From an uncultured Gemmiger sp. (GTDB lineage Bacteria; Bacillota; Clostridia; Oscillospirales; Ruminococcaceae): DNA of 62,197 bases. Within the stretch, counting starts at the first letter, position 1, and each line of letters starts with the position of its first letter. The stretch is taken from positions 1-62,197 of the forward strand of contig CASFJO010000074.1 of the NCBI GenBank assembly GCA_949295035.1, in the 5' to 3' direction. Shown here one piece after another: positions 25,206 through 34,789 of this stretch. The notes below the pieces were generated by a model. That model did not search any database and was not told the origin of the DNA. It was given only the letters and a program-made list of their open reading frames with translations. The position numbers were made by a program, and so were the translations under genes.

Positions 25206-26949
25206 CGCCGGTGAAAGAAACCGCTATTTCTACGGCAAACTGATGACGGCGCGGGATTTTGAGGACGAGCAGACCTACCTGAACGACAAACGGCGCCTTG
25301 GCAACCGGATGCTCCACGGCGCCGGCATCGTGGCCGGTCTGGGGGTCCTTCTGGTGGATAACCAGACCTTCTCCCTGGAGGCCGGCATGGCGCTGGACTA
25401 TCTGGGCAGGGAGATCGTGGTCCGCGACCCCTGTGTAAAGCGGATTAGCGCCATCCGGGGGTTTGACCAGGTGAAAGAAAGCGGCGACGTGTATCTGGGC
25501 GTCGCCTATAAAGAAGAGCCTTGCGAGGGCACCTTCTCGGTGGCTGGCTCCGGTGAGAGCGGCGGAGTCAGCCAGGAGTTTAACCGGGTACGGGAAAGCT
25601 ATGAACTCTTCCTCACAACGCGGGAGCCCAACCGTGCCCATCTCGGGGTGGAAGGCGTTCTGTATGATCTGTGCCATCTTTACGACGCCGAGGGCGTTCG
25701 CATCACACTGCAGATCCCCCGGTATGTGAATACCGACGACCGCTTTGGCGTGAAGGTCCTGTTTGAAAAACGAAACGTATCCGCGCCGGTACGCTTTTCT
25801 TTCCGGATCGAGAGCGATATGTTCCAGGGCGCCAACGGGGAAAAGTCCGTACAGGTGGAGTATGTGGAAACGGAGGTCACGACCCACAAAGAGGTGACCC
25901 TGGAGTATGCCATGGACTGTGGCCCGGTGCGGGATGACTACACCAAACTGCTGGTCCCGGCAGACAGTTTTTCCCTGACGCTGGGCAGCCAGGCGGCCGA
26001 AGGGCTGGAAAAAAATCTGGAGAAAGCGGTGGAAGTAACGGCCCGCCCGCTGCGGGACGTGGTGTTGGATGCCTATTACACCGGCCATTTTGACGAGCTG
26101 CTCACCGCACGGGAGGATCAGGCAATATGGCTGGCCAAGTTCCATATCGTGGCCAACCAAAACGCGCTCTTTATTGAAAAGGTGACCCGCAATCCTTTCC
26201 GTCAGTATCTGCCCAGCGCCCAGTTGATGGACCTGCTGCAGACGCTTGCGCCGCATGGCGGCGGTATCCCGGCCCAGAACCGGCCGGGCGATCCCGTTGC
26301 GGACAGCCGGGAGGAAAAACCGCCGGTCTTTGCCCCGCAGACCGCGGGCGGCGTGGAGACGGTGATCCTCGGGGTAGCGCCCAAAACCGGCAGGACCTAT
26401 TTCTCCCACGAATTTATCCATGGCCTGGGCGCGGGTCAGCTCTGCGTTTCGGTAGCGGTGGAAAATGAGGACAGCGGCGGCGGCGACACGCTGGTGTTCG
26501 GAAACGGGGTGTTTACTGCCGGCGAGTTCTCTCTGGCCGCGCCCGCCTGCGCGCTGGGGGCGATGGTAAATGTGAAAAAAGGCACGCTGCAGCTGGGGCT
26601 CAAACTATTGGAAAAGACCACTCAGCAGAGCATTCGTCTTCGCTGGTGGGCCTGGAAGCCGGAAGAACAGCAGCCGGAAAAAGAGGAGTTGGCCGACGAG
26701 GTGCGGGTAGTCATCACCCCCAATACCGCCAATCTGGAACCACTGCAGCAGGTGCGCTTCACCGCCATGGTGGAAGGAAGCGTCAGCCAGGAGGTCAACT
26801 GGAGCGTGGTGGAGAAGGATGGCGGCAGTATCGACCGCAACGGTCTGTACACGGCGCCCGCAAACGAAGGCGTCTTTGAGATTCAGGCGCAAAGCGCCAA
26901 ATACGGCAATTATAAGGCCAGCGCTTATGTTGTCGTCAGCAAACTTTGA
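25186..26949 (+). CDS. CIS-associated protein with C-terminal Ig-like domain
   Basis: 587 residues; overlaps the previous gene by 20 bases. The N-terminus YFYGKLMTARDFEDEQ, then KRRLGNRMLHGAGIVAGL, is a segment I recall from proteins encoded after baseplate genes in many bacterial CIS loci, usually unnamed. The C-terminal 80 residues (from about 505) form a bacterial Ig-like (BIG2-type) domain with VNWSV and GLYTAP strands. It could be a surface-exposed appendage or a fibre substitute. No fibre repeats were seen. Confidence 0.75.
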   Translation: MNNLQYSAGERNRYFYGKLMTARDFEDEQTYLNDKRRLGNRMLHGAGIVAGLGVLLVDNQTFSLEAGMALDYLGREIVVRDPCVKRISAIRGFDQVKESGDVYLGVAYKEEPCEGTFSVAGSGESGGVSQEFNRVRESYELFLTTREPNRAHLGVEGVLYDLCHLYDAEGVRITLQIPRYVNTDDRFGVKVLFEKRNVSAPVRFSFRIESDMFQGANGEKSVQVEYVETEVTTHKEVTLEYAMDCGPVRDDYTKLLVPADSFSLTLGSQAAEGLEKNLEKAVEVTARPLRDVVLDAYYTGHFDELLTAREDQAIWLAKFHIVANQNALFIEKVTRNPFRQYLPSAQLMDLLQTLAPHGGGIPAQNRPGDPVADSREEKPPVFAPQTAGGVETVILGVAPKTGRTYFSHEFIHGLGAGQLCVSVAVENEDSGGGDTLVFGNGVFTAGEFSLAAPACALGAMVNVKKGTLQLGLKLLEKTTQQSIRLRWWAWKPEEQQPEKEELADEVRVVITPNTANLEPLQQVRFTAMVEGSVSQEVNWSVVEKDGGSIDRNGLYTAPANEGVFEIQAQSAKYGNYKASAYVVVSKL

Positions 26950-26996
26950 TCCTGGCGCCGCGCCTTTGGGCAAACGGCCCCCGAGGAGGTGAACCC

Positions 26997-28127
26997 ATGG
27001 CCAAGACAGAACCGCTTCCTGCCTATCAGTATCTGGGAACGCTCGTCAACACCCTCTACCTGACTGCTCAGGTGGCCAAAAGACCGGGCGATCCGGAACT
27101 GCTGATTGTCAATCAAGTGCCGCATCGGCAGGAGACACGGGAGTTTTTTCGCCAGCTGTACGCCAGCTTTTCCCGCCGTCCGGAACGGTCTGATTTTGTA
27201 GAACTGTTCAGCGTACACCAGAATTTTTACGCGGTGTTCCGCTACTATGAGGGGGCGTCCCTGGCCAGCCTGTACACCGGATGTCCGGGCTCGCCGGGAA
27301 AACGGATGCAGTTGCTGATCGCCGCCTTGTTCGCGGTGTGCCGGGCGGCGGGCGATCTGCCGGAGGCCGTGGTGTGCAGCCTGCTCCAGCCCGAAAATCT
27401 TCTGCTGAATGAGGACGAAACGATCCGCCCGCTTTATCAGTTTCAGCCGGAATTTCTGGTGGGAGAAGCCGCGTGCAGCGTCTGGGCCCAGGCCGCGGCC
27501 CTGATCGAGTTCCTGATGGAAAAGGAACTGAAAAAGCCTTACCACAAACGTCTTCGCAACATCTGCCAGATGTGCCGCGCCGGGTTGTACGAAAGCCTTC
27601 CGGCGCTGATCAGCGATCTGGAAAAAACGGCGGCGATCCTGCCGGAGACCGGCCCGGTGCAAAGCCTGCTCAGCCTTATACGGCGCAACAAGGCGCGCCT
27701 GGCCCAAATCTCCTGGCTGGGGATCGCGACCCTGTTCATTTGTTTGGTCGTGTATCTGATCACTGCCCTTACAGATGGGCAAACCGGCACCATTGCGCCC
27801 ATTTTTGACATTGGGACCATTACTTATGTAGCTGCCCAGAACGAGGAGGGCAGCGAGATCCAGCTTCAGGACCCCGTTGATACCGGCACGAGCGGCCAGG
27901 TGGATTTTTCCAGCCTGCCGGACAGTTCCGCGGATCTTGCGTCGGAGGATTATATCGTGCAGCCGGGCGATACGCTGGCCGCCGTTTGCAGCAGCTATTA
28001 CGGCGCCGCCGGCTATGCGGAACTGGTGGCCGGCTTTAACGGCATCCCGGCGGACCAGGCGTTGGAGGCCGGCAGCGTTCTGCGGCTGCCGCTGCGGGAT
28101 CAGCTGGCGGCTTATATGCAAGACTGA
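26997..28127 (+). CDS. Pseudokinase-like, TM and LysM protein
   Basis: 376 residues, ATG 26997 behind GAGGAGGTG. Residues 1-230 resemble a reduced Ser/Thr kinase C-lobe: LLQPENLLLNEDETIRPLYQF stands where HRDLKPENILL...DFG would be, with the catalytic Asp and the DFG both absent. One membrane helix follows (about 240-262), then a low-complexity linker and a LysM domain at about 318-368 (YIVQPGDTLAAVCSSYYG). Topology would place the kinase-like part in the cytoplasm and LysM in the wall. It may anchor the injection system to peptidoglycan. Function inferred. Confidence 0.75.
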   Translation: MAKTEPLPAYQYLGTLVNTLYLTAQVAKRPGDPELLIVNQVPHRQETREFFRQLYASFSRRPERSDFVELFSVHQNFYAVFRYYEGASLASLYTGCPGSPGKRMQLLIAALFAVCRAAGDLPEAVVCSLLQPENLLLNEDETIRPLYQFQPEFLVGEAACSVWAQAAALIEFLMEKELKKPYHKRLRNICQMCRAGLYESLPALISDLEKTAAILPETGPVQSLLSLIRRNKARLAQISWLGIATLFICLVVYLITALTDGQTGTIAPIFDIGTITYVAAQNEEGSEIQLQDPVDTGTSGQVDFSSLPDSSADLASEDYIVQPGDTLAAVCSSYYGAAGYAELVAGFNGIPADQALEAGSVLRLPLRDQLAAYMQD

Positions 28128-28190
28128 GCGCGGCCCGAATGCGGATGCGGGCAACAGCAGGATGACCGTCCGGGTAGGAGGATACGTTGT

Positions 28191-30881
28191 ATGAGATGGA
28201 TAAAGATCAGTGCGGTTGCGCTCCTGAGCATCCTGGTCAGTGTGGTGTTCGCCGTTTCCCGCCAGCAGGTGAGAACGAATGCGGACGCCCTGTGGGCCAT
28301 GGATCCGGGCGGCAGCCTGTATCTGTTGGAAGAGGATGGTACTCTGCAAAAAGTGTCCTCCCGGGGATGGCTGCTCTGGACTGTGCAGCTCCCCACTGAA
28401 AACGAGGCCGGCAATCTTCTTCGCTATCAGGAAATGATCTGCGACAGCAGCGGCACGCTGTATGTGTCCGTCCAGGAGCATAAGCGGCAGGTAGACGCTT
28501 CCGGCGCGGTTCAGGAGATCATTCTTTCGGAGGAGATCCAGGCATGGAACAGCAACGGTGAGCAGCAGAACAAGGTGCTTCAGGTGGATAAAACGACCCT
28601 CTCGCAGTACAGCACCGAACCCTATATCCGGAAACTTCAGATGTACGGGGATGTTTTGCTGGCGCTTTGCTGTGATCAGGGGCAGTTTTCGGTGATCAAA
28701 ACCCAGCCATACGGCGCCCAGGCGCCGGTTGTGCTTGCCGAGTATACGCTGGAACAAACAGCAAACGAGATTGAAGATTGCGCTTCGCTGAGCGACGGCA
28801 CCCTGGTGTACAGCACAAAAGGGGGCGGCCTGTTCGCGATATCTCCGGACGGAACCACCCAGGATCTGGGGCAGCTGGCAGGCCGGCAGACGGTGGCAGG
28901 CCAACTGTCGGCGGATGAAACGGATAAGGTCTACTACATGGACCGGAGCAGCGGTGTGCTGTATCGGCTGGACCTTGCCAGCTACACAGCGGTGCGGCTG
29001 TACAATCCGGAAACGGTCCTGGACGACCGTTCCGGCTTGACCTTTGGCCAGCTGCAGGGTGCCGGCGCTGTGGGGGACGGGGCGTTCTGCGGCATCTCCT
29101 CCTCAGCCCCGGCCTGGGTCCGGTTCGGTGCCGGAACTACCGTGATCTCGGCTGTGTACAGGGGCTGGGATCTAAAAGAAGCGGTCTGCGTCGCGGCGGT
29201 ATTTGCGGGCACAGCGGCCCTTATGGGGCTGCTGGTCTGGGCGTTTGGGCGGCTGGCCCGCCGCTCGCTGCTGACCGGCCGGATCTTGCTGCGCTGTCTG
29301 CCGGCGGCCGTGCTGGTGGCGGCTGTGCTGGTGGGCGGTTCAATGGGCATTTATGTGCGCCAGCGCATCAGCGGCCAGCAGCAGGCGCTCCGCTCGGCAG
29401 CCAAAGTGGCCGCCGCACGGATCGACAGCGCCCTTCTGGACTGGTCTGACCTTCGAAGCGCCGACGCCCTTCAGCGGGAAAGTCTGGAACGGCAGCTGAA
29501 CAGCGCGGCGGCGGATGCGGCCGATATCTCCGGCTTGGCGGATATGGGGCTGGTTCTGTATGCGCTGCAGGACGGGTCCTGCTACGGTGTGGCGGTCAGC
29601 CTGCCGCGGGACGCCTTTTCCACCGCCAGCTATCTGGCGCCCATGGCACTGGAGTTGCCGGAGGAGACCCGTAATGCTATCCTGGCCTGCACGGAAGAGG
29701 GCGGCAGCGTGGATCTGCGACGGGGCAATACAGAGTATACCGGCTATTTCCAGCCGGTTCTTGATGCCGACGGCGCGGCGGTCGGCCTGGTGGAAGCCCG
29801 CGCAACCCGGCAGTCCGCGTTTTCCAAACTGGATCGGAGGCCGGCGTTTTATGCGGCACTTGTGGCGGCGGCAGCTGTCGCGGCCTTGCTGTTGTGGCTG
29901 CTGGCGGTTTTGCGGGGAGCCTTCCGGCCGCTGAAGGAATTGAGCCGCTGCATTGCGGAGATCAGTGCCGGCAACTGGAGCGTACAGGCCCGGATCACAT
30001 CCCGGGACGAACTGGCGGATATCGGTATGAACTTCAATCAGATGACCGAGAAGCTCAACCAGTATATCTCCAACATGGTGCTTTTGAACAACGAGTACAT
30101 CAAATTTACCCCGCGGGAGTTATTTCAGTTGTTGGGAAAGACCAAGGTCACCGATCTGAGACTGCGGGATAAAAGCGTGCGGGATATGAGCCTGCTGTAC
30201 GTCACTTTTGGTGTGGATGGCGAAAAGATGGACAACGAGGCCTATTTCAATCTGATGAATGAGAATTTTAACCGGATCTTTGACGTGGTGGACCGAAATC
30301 ACGGCATCATTGAACGGTTTGACGGGTCCGGTATGCTGGCGCTTTTCCCCTGGCAGGTTCGGGACGCGCTGAATACCGCCATTTCGCTCAAGGAGATCAT
30401 GGCGCGGGAGAACCGGTCGGTGGAACTGAAGATGCTCATTTCCGCTGACGAGACGCTGGTGGGGGTGGCCGGCAACCAGAAGCGCCAGACCATTACCGCC
30501 ATATCCGATACCATCATGGATATTTACGCGCTGAACAGCCTGATGGATGAGATGGGCGCCCGCTACGTCATCACCCGGCAGGCGGTGGAGCGGGTATCGG
30601 ACAGCTTTTATTTCAATTGCCGGGAGATCGGTGCGGGAGATACCGGGCGGGAGAGCCTGTACGAATTTTTGGATGGAATGGATACCTACGAGAAAAAGTT
30701 GCATCTGGTGACCAAGGATGCATTCGAGCAGGGGGTCCACGACTACCGGCAGGGGCGCTATGCCTTGGCACGCAAGCACTTTGCCAGCGTTCTTCAGGTC
30801 AATGAGCGGGACGCGGTAGCCATGCACTATCTGCTGCTCTGCGATATCCACGCCCAAACGGAGGTGGCCTTGTCCCAATAA
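28191..30881 (+). CDS. Beta-propeller, HAMP, pseudo-cyclase and TPR membrane protein
   Basis: 896 residues, ATG 28191 after AGGAGG. Order: N-terminal membrane anchor (1-22); extracytoplasmic propeller-like repeats (about 30-315); two membrane helices (about 325-345 and 360-385); an extracytoplasmic segment (about 390-545); a helix (about 555-577); HAMP (about 580-630); a class III nucleotidyl-cyclase homology domain (about 665-800); C-terminal TPR-like helices. Both metal-binding Asp of the cyclase are replaced (Thr in LLYVTFG, Ser in FDGSGMLALF), so catalysis is unlikely. It looks like a receptor. Nearest parallel in the window is the MFS fusion at 47468. Confidence 0.8.
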   Translation: MRWIKISAVALLSILVSVVFAVSRQQVRTNADALWAMDPGGSLYLLEEDGTLQKVSSRGWLLWTVQLPTENEAGNLLRYQEMICDSSGTLYVSVQEHKRQVDASGAVQEIILSEEIQAWNSNGEQQNKVLQVDKTTLSQYSTEPYIRKLQMYGDVLLALCCDQGQFSVIKTQPYGAQAPVVLAEYTLEQTANEIEDCASLSDGTLVYSTKGGGLFAISPDGTTQDLGQLAGRQTVAGQLSADETDKVYYMDRSSGVLYRLDLASYTAVRLYNPETVLDDRSGLTFGQLQGAGAVGDGAFCGISSSAPAWVRFGAGTTVISAVYRGWDLKEAVCVAAVFAGTAALMGLLVWAFGRLARRSLLTGRILLRCLPAAVLVAAVLVGGSMGIYVRQRISGQQQALRSAAKVAAARIDSALLDWSDLRSADALQRESLERQLNSAAADAADISGLADMGLVLYALQDGSCYGVAVSLPRDAFSTASYLAPMALELPEETRNAILACTEEGGSVDLRRGNTEYTGYFQPVLDADGAAVGLVEARATRQSAFSKLDRRPAFYAALVAAAAVAALLLWLLAVLRGAFRPLKELSRCIAEISAGNWSVQARITSRDELADIGMNFNQMTEKLNQYISNMVLLNNEYIKFTPRELFQLLGKTKVTDLRLRDKSVRDMSLLYVTFGVDGEKMDNEAYFNLMNENFNRIFDVVDRNHGIIERFDGSGMLALFPWQVRDALNTAISLKEIMARENRSVELKMLISADETLVGVAGNQKRQTITAISDTIMDIYALNSLMDEMGARYVITRQAVERVSDSFYFNCREIGAGDTGRESLYEFLDGMDTYEKKLHLVTKDAFEQGVHDYRQGRYALARKHFASVLQVNERDAVAMHYLLLCDIHAQTEVALSQ

Positions 30882-30899
30882 TCCAGGAGGAGACTGCGG

Positions 30900-32312
30900 A
30901 TGAATTTCAATATATTTGGCCAGATCTCCAAGATCGTCAGCCGCCAGATCAATAATATTGCCAAGAACATCACCCGGATCATCAAGGTGACCGCCAAACC
31001 GTTTGTTTACCTGAATACCTATGTCCGCGCACAGGTCAAAGCAATGCTCCGCCCGCCGTCCGGCAAAGCGGACTATGTGCGCTTTGGCGGGATCTATCTT
31101 TCCAAGCGTTTTCTGGGGCTCAGTGTGATGGGGATCGCGATCACCGCTACGGTGTTCTCCACGGTGGTCTACCCCTGGCTGGAAGGGCGGCTCTGGACGC
31201 CCACCATCCTGCTGAACAGTCAAAAGCTGGCGGGATATACCGGCCCGGCGCGGATCAAAAATGACAGCGGCATGGTGATCTATGTGGGGGATGTGGCGTC
31301 CGGCCAGCTTACCGGGTTTGCCACCCAGTACGATACCGAAGGGAATCTGGTCTATACCGGGGAATTTGTCAATGCGGCGTACAGCGGGTATGGTTCTCTC
31401 TATGTGGACGGCGTGCTGCGGTATGAGGGCGATTTTTCGGAGAACCTCTATAACGGCGAGGGCCGCCTGTACAACGAGAACGGCATCTTGATCTACCAGG
31501 GCGGTTTCGCGCAAGGGCAGCGCAGCGGGCGTGGCATGGAATATCGCCCCGACACCCGCACGCTTGTCTATTCCGGTGATTTTGCGGGGGATACCTGGGA
31601 AGGCAGCGGTGTGGTGTATGAAGAGGACGGCGTCACGGTCCGTTACCGGGGCGAATTGGCTGCCGGTCTCTATGAGGGCGAAGGCAGCTACTACGAAAAT
31701 GGTGTGCTGCGGTATCAGGGGCAGTTTTCCAAAGGGCTTTTTGAAGGCACCGGGGCCCTGTACGACGATGCGGGTAACCTGGTGTATCAGGGCGAGTTTT
31801 CCCAGGGGAACCGTCAGGGCGTGGGCACGACCTACGACGCGATCGGTTCTGCCCTGTATACCGGCGAATTTCTGGACAACAACGTCAACTTTATAGGATA
31901 TCTGGGGGTGGCGCCGGCGGATATCGCCGCCGCTTTCGGCAGCCCCGGCTACACGGCATTGGCGGGAGAATCCCAGATTTTGGCCTATCTCAATCTGGGC
32001 GCCGCGTTCCTCTGTGAAGATGACGGAAACGGTCTGGTCACCTGCCGGCGGGTGCTGGTGGATGTGGACCAGAACTTTCTGGGGATAAGCCGGGACACCA
32101 CGGAGGAAGAACTGGCCCTTCTCCTGGGCCAGCGATTCTCCACCCTGACCCTGTCACTGGCGACAGAACTGAGTGAGGCGGCCCGGCAACTGTCGCTGGA
32201 ACTGCCCTCCAGCGGGCGGGTGGATAAATACTTGATGAGCACCTACTACATCAAACTGTACTACGACGCTGACGGGACGCGGATCGCCGCGATCGAGTGC
32301 GGCGGATACTGA
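30900..32312 (+). CDS. Membrane protein with MORN repeats
   Basis: 470 residues, ATG 30900 after AGGAGGAG. A basic N-terminal region (1-70) precedes one membrane helix (about 75-97). About seven MORN repeats follow (about 150-340; YEGDFSENLYNGEGRLY, YQGEFSQGNRQGVG), then a 130-residue C-terminal domain. MORN repeats bind lipids or proteins. Located between the pseudo-cyclase receptor and a secreted protein, inside the injection-system operon. Role unknown; perhaps a surface or membrane adaptor. Confidence 0.85.
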   Translation: MNFNIFGQISKIVSRQINNIAKNITRIIKVTAKPFVYLNTYVRAQVKAMLRPPSGKADYVRFGGIYLSKRFLGLSVMGIAITATVFSTVVYPWLEGRLWTPTILLNSQKLAGYTGPARIKNDSGMVIYVGDVASGQLTGFATQYDTEGNLVYTGEFVNAAYSGYGSLYVDGVLRYEGDFSENLYNGEGRLYNENGILIYQGGFAQGQRSGRGMEYRPDTRTLVYSGDFAGDTWEGSGVVYEEDGVTVRYRGELAAGLYEGEGSYYENGVLRYQGQFSKGLFEGTGALYDDAGNLVYQGEFSQGNRQGVGTTYDAIGSALYTGEFLDNNVNFIGYLGVAPADIAAAFGSPGYTALAGESQILAYLNLGAAFLCEDDGNGLVTCRRVLVDVDQNFLGISRDTTEEELALLLGQRFSTLTLSLATELSEAARQLSLELPSSGRVDKYLMSTYYIKLYYDADGTRIAAIECGGY

Positions 32313-32326
32313 AAGAAGGGGACATT

Positions 32327-33439
32327 GTGCGCAAGACAAAACGGCGCGGCTGGAAGGTCTGGCTGGCTTGCCTGCTGGTGATTGCTCCGCTCCTGACCGG
32401 GACGGTGCGGGCAGCCGAACAAGCCCAGACCGATACCCAGGGAACGGAGGTCACCCCAACCCCGGAACCCACTCTGGAGGAACTGCGCAACGAACTGCTC
32501 GCCATTATGGGCGGCGGGGAAGATACGGCGGAACTTCAGGCCAACATAGACCGGGTGATCGCGTTGGGCGATCCGGGCGGAACACTCCGGAGTTATCTGG
32601 AGGGAATGATCCGTCTGCATCAGCTTTCGTATGAAATGGAGCAGCTGCAGGCGTCGCTGGACGCGATGGAAACGGCCGACGGCTCGTTGGGCGCCATTGG
32701 AGAAACGGTGACCGCTCTCGAGGGGCCAAACGAAAGTCTCAGCCGGATCGGGGCGGAGGTCAGCGCGCAGGCGGCCCGCCTGATGGAAAGCGCCGGGTAC
32801 GACGGAACCGGGGAACTGGGGCTTTTGACGGATCGGGTCCTGGCTTATCTGGACGCCGACCTTGATGGAACAAACCGCACCGACGTGGCGGCGGTCCTGC
32901 TGTTTCAGGGCTTGCTGGACAGCGGTACGCTCAACGAAGCGGGCACTGTGACGGCGACGGATGCGGCGACCGCGCATTTCAACAATATCGCCGGCCGCTA
33001 CCGGGGGCTTGCATCCTCGGTGAGGGCCGCGCTGAAAGAGGCGTCACAAGCGATCGCCGATCGGGCCAACCGGGCCCAGGCGCTGGACCCTGGCATGCTG
33101 GTGCTGGCGAATGGTTCGCTGTCTCTGACCGATCCAGTGTTTACCTACGATGGGGATGTGATGATCTCACTGCGGGACGCTGCGGCGTTTTTGAATGGTC
33201 AGGTGGTGGAGATGACCGACAATGCCACGGTGGTCATACAAGCTTCCGGTGTGGTGCTGGAGATGACCCGTGGTTCCAGCGATGCGTACTGGAATGACCG
33301 TCTTGTAAAAATGGCGCAGCCTGTTCTCTGTTTTGATCAGGTGTGCTATCTTCCGCTGGACGCCATGCTTCTCTGCGGAGGAATGGAGCAGACAGCGGTG
33401 GGCGGGTATGCCCTGATCTATACCTCGCCCGATACCTGA
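32327..33439 (+). CDS. Secreted protein with copper-amine-oxidase-N-like domain
   Basis: 370 residues from GTG 32327 (GAAGGGG upstream); an earlier GTG at 32297 would overlap the previous gene and lacks a ribosome site. A Sec signal peptide lies at about 1-29 with cleavage near VRA-AEQ. A helical region follows (about 45-260), then a C-terminal domain resembling the copper amine oxidase N-terminal-like fold (PF07833; MISLRDAAAFLNG and QVCYLPLDAML elements), a module frequent in surface proteins of Clostridia. No cell-wall sorting signal is seen. Confidence 0.75.
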   Translation: MRKTKRRGWKVWLACLLVIAPLLTGTVRAAEQAQTDTQGTEVTPTPEPTLEELRNELLAIMGGGEDTAELQANIDRVIALGDPGGTLRSYLEGMIRLHQLSYEMEQLQASLDAMETADGSLGAIGETVTALEGPNESLSRIGAEVSAQAARLMESAGYDGTGELGLLTDRVLAYLDADLDGTNRTDVAAVLLFQGLLDSGTLNEAGTVTATDAATAHFNNIAGRYRGLASSVRAALKEASQAIADRANRAQALDPGMLVLANGSLSLTDPVFTYDGDVMISLRDAAAFLNGQVVEMTDNATVVIQASGVVLEMTRGSSDAYWNDRLVKMAQPVLCFDQVCYLPLDAMLLCGGMEQTAVGGYALIYTSPDT

Positions 33440-33450
33440 AGGAGGAAGCG

Positions 33451-34029
33451 ATGGCAAAGTATTCCGTGATCTCAGATGTGAGCCGTACGATCGTGGATCT
33501 TTTGCAGGCGGAACTGGTCCCCGAACCGGTGGCCCAGGCGGAACAGATCGGCGTCTGCGACCCTCACGACCGGGGCAACTTTGTGGTGGGGGTCCATATC
33601 TATGATATCTCCGAGTCCGGAGAAGCCCGCGCCAACGGCCCGGTGCCTCAGCCGGACGGTTCTCTGCGCAATCCGCCGGTGGCGCTGAATCTGTCCATGA
33701 TGATCTCCATCGCCAGCAAGGCGGAAAAGGAGACCAGAACCATTGACGAGCAGCGGATCATGGGCCGGGTGATCCAGGTGATGGAGGACAACAAGCGCCT
33801 GCCGGAAAAATACATGCCGCCCGCGCTTCGCGCCGCGGGAGAGATCATCCGGGTAAGCAATGTGCCGATGGAACTGGAGGAGAAAACCAAGATCTGGACC
33901 ATGTTTTCCGAATCCTACAAACTCAGCGTGTTTTACAAGGTGGGGCCGGTACTGCTGGAATCCGCTGTTGTCACCCGGCCCGCACCCAGAGTTCGGGAGG
34001 TCCGGCTGGGCACGGAACAGAAAGGATAA
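33451..34029 (+). CDS. DUF4255 tail terminator (Afp16/Pvc16-like)
   Basis: 192 residues, ATG 33451 behind GGAGGAAG. The motif set ISDVSRTIVDLLQ, VGVHIYDI and PVALNLSMMISIA matches DUF4255, the N-terminal part of the Afp16/Pvc16 cap that ends tube and sheath growth. Later CIS genes follow with gaps of 5-40 bases. Note that it comes after the four membrane/secreted genes, so those are a true insertion within the CIS block. Confidence 0.88.
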   Translation: MAKYSVISDVSRTIVDLLQAELVPEPVAQAEQIGVCDPHDRGNFVVGVHIYDISESGEARANGPVPQPDGSLRNPPVALNLSMMISIASKAEKETRTIDEQRIMGRVIQVMEDNKRLPEKYMPPALRAAGEIIRVSNVPMELEEKTKIWTMFSESYKLSVFYKVGPVLLESAVVTRPAPRVREVRLGTEQKG

Positions 34030-34034
34030 GGACC

Positions 34035-34778
34035 ATGAGGACCATCTGTCAAATTTCCGCCGTGTTCCAACTCATGGACAGCGGAACCAAAGAGCCGGCC
34101 ACGGGGGCCGCGATCCTTGTGGACGGAAGACGGGTGCGGCATATCGCCAAAAGGGATGGCACCTATGTATTTTCCAACCTGCCCGCCACGCCCCATACCT
34201 ATGAGATAGCCGCTCCCGGCTACTGCAAAGAACAGATCCGGCTGCCGGCAATGCCCGTACGCTTTCCGGAGGTGGTGTTGCTGCGCCATGCGCCCGGTGA
34301 CGCACGTTTGCGCCGGATGTCGCATTTTCGCCTGCGGCTTCTGGAAGAGGGCGCACCCGTGGCAAACGTGCCGTTCCGGGTCGTCTTGCTGACCCCGGTA
34401 GGAGGTTTGCGGGTCGTGGAAGCCGCCGAAGCCGGACAGGATACGCTGGCACTGGCCGGCAGCGTTTCTTCCGGCATGCTGTATCAGCAATATGCCTTTT
34501 CGGAAAGCGGTGGGGGAACGCTGCTCATCACCGGTTTCGACAGGAACTCCGGCCGGTATGAACTGGCGGACCCTCTTGCGGCTCCCTTGCGGTCCGGAGC
34601 GATGCTGCGGCCGGTGTGGGATCTGACGACCGACCGGGACGGCGTGGCGATCCTGCCGGCGATCGGCCTTTTCCTCCAGCGGGAACAAGCTGAGTTCTCT
34701 TTTGTGCAAGGCGGACGGGAACAGCGGCTTGTGACCGCGCCTCCCTCGCCCTGTCTTGATCTGAACATCTGCTTCTAG
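34035..34778 (+). CDS. Carboxypeptidase-regulatory-like (beta-sandwich) CIS protein
   Basis: 247 residues, ATG 34035. Residues about 10-75 form a carboxypeptidase-regulatory-like beta-sandwich (PATGAAILVDGRRVRH, then DGTYVFSNLPATPHTYEIAAPGY split here in prose), followed by a second beta-rich region. Such domains occur on CIS spikes and on surface proteins. It is flanked by the cap gene and the PAAR-like gene, so a place at the particle end is likely. No signal peptide. Confidence 0.75.
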   Translation: MRTICQISAVFQLMDSGTKEPATGAAILVDGRRVRHIAKRDGTYVFSNLPATPHTYEIAAPGYCKEQIRLPAMPVRFPEVVLLRHAPGDARLRRMSHFRLRLLEEGAPVANVPFRVVLLTPVGGLRVVEAAEAGQDTLALAGSVSSGMLYQQYAFSESGGGTLLITGFDRNSGRYELADPLAAPLRSGAMLRPVWDLTTDRDGVAILPAIGLFLQREQAEFSFVQGGREQRLVTAPPSPCLDLNICF

Positions 34779-34789
34779 GAGAAACAAGT

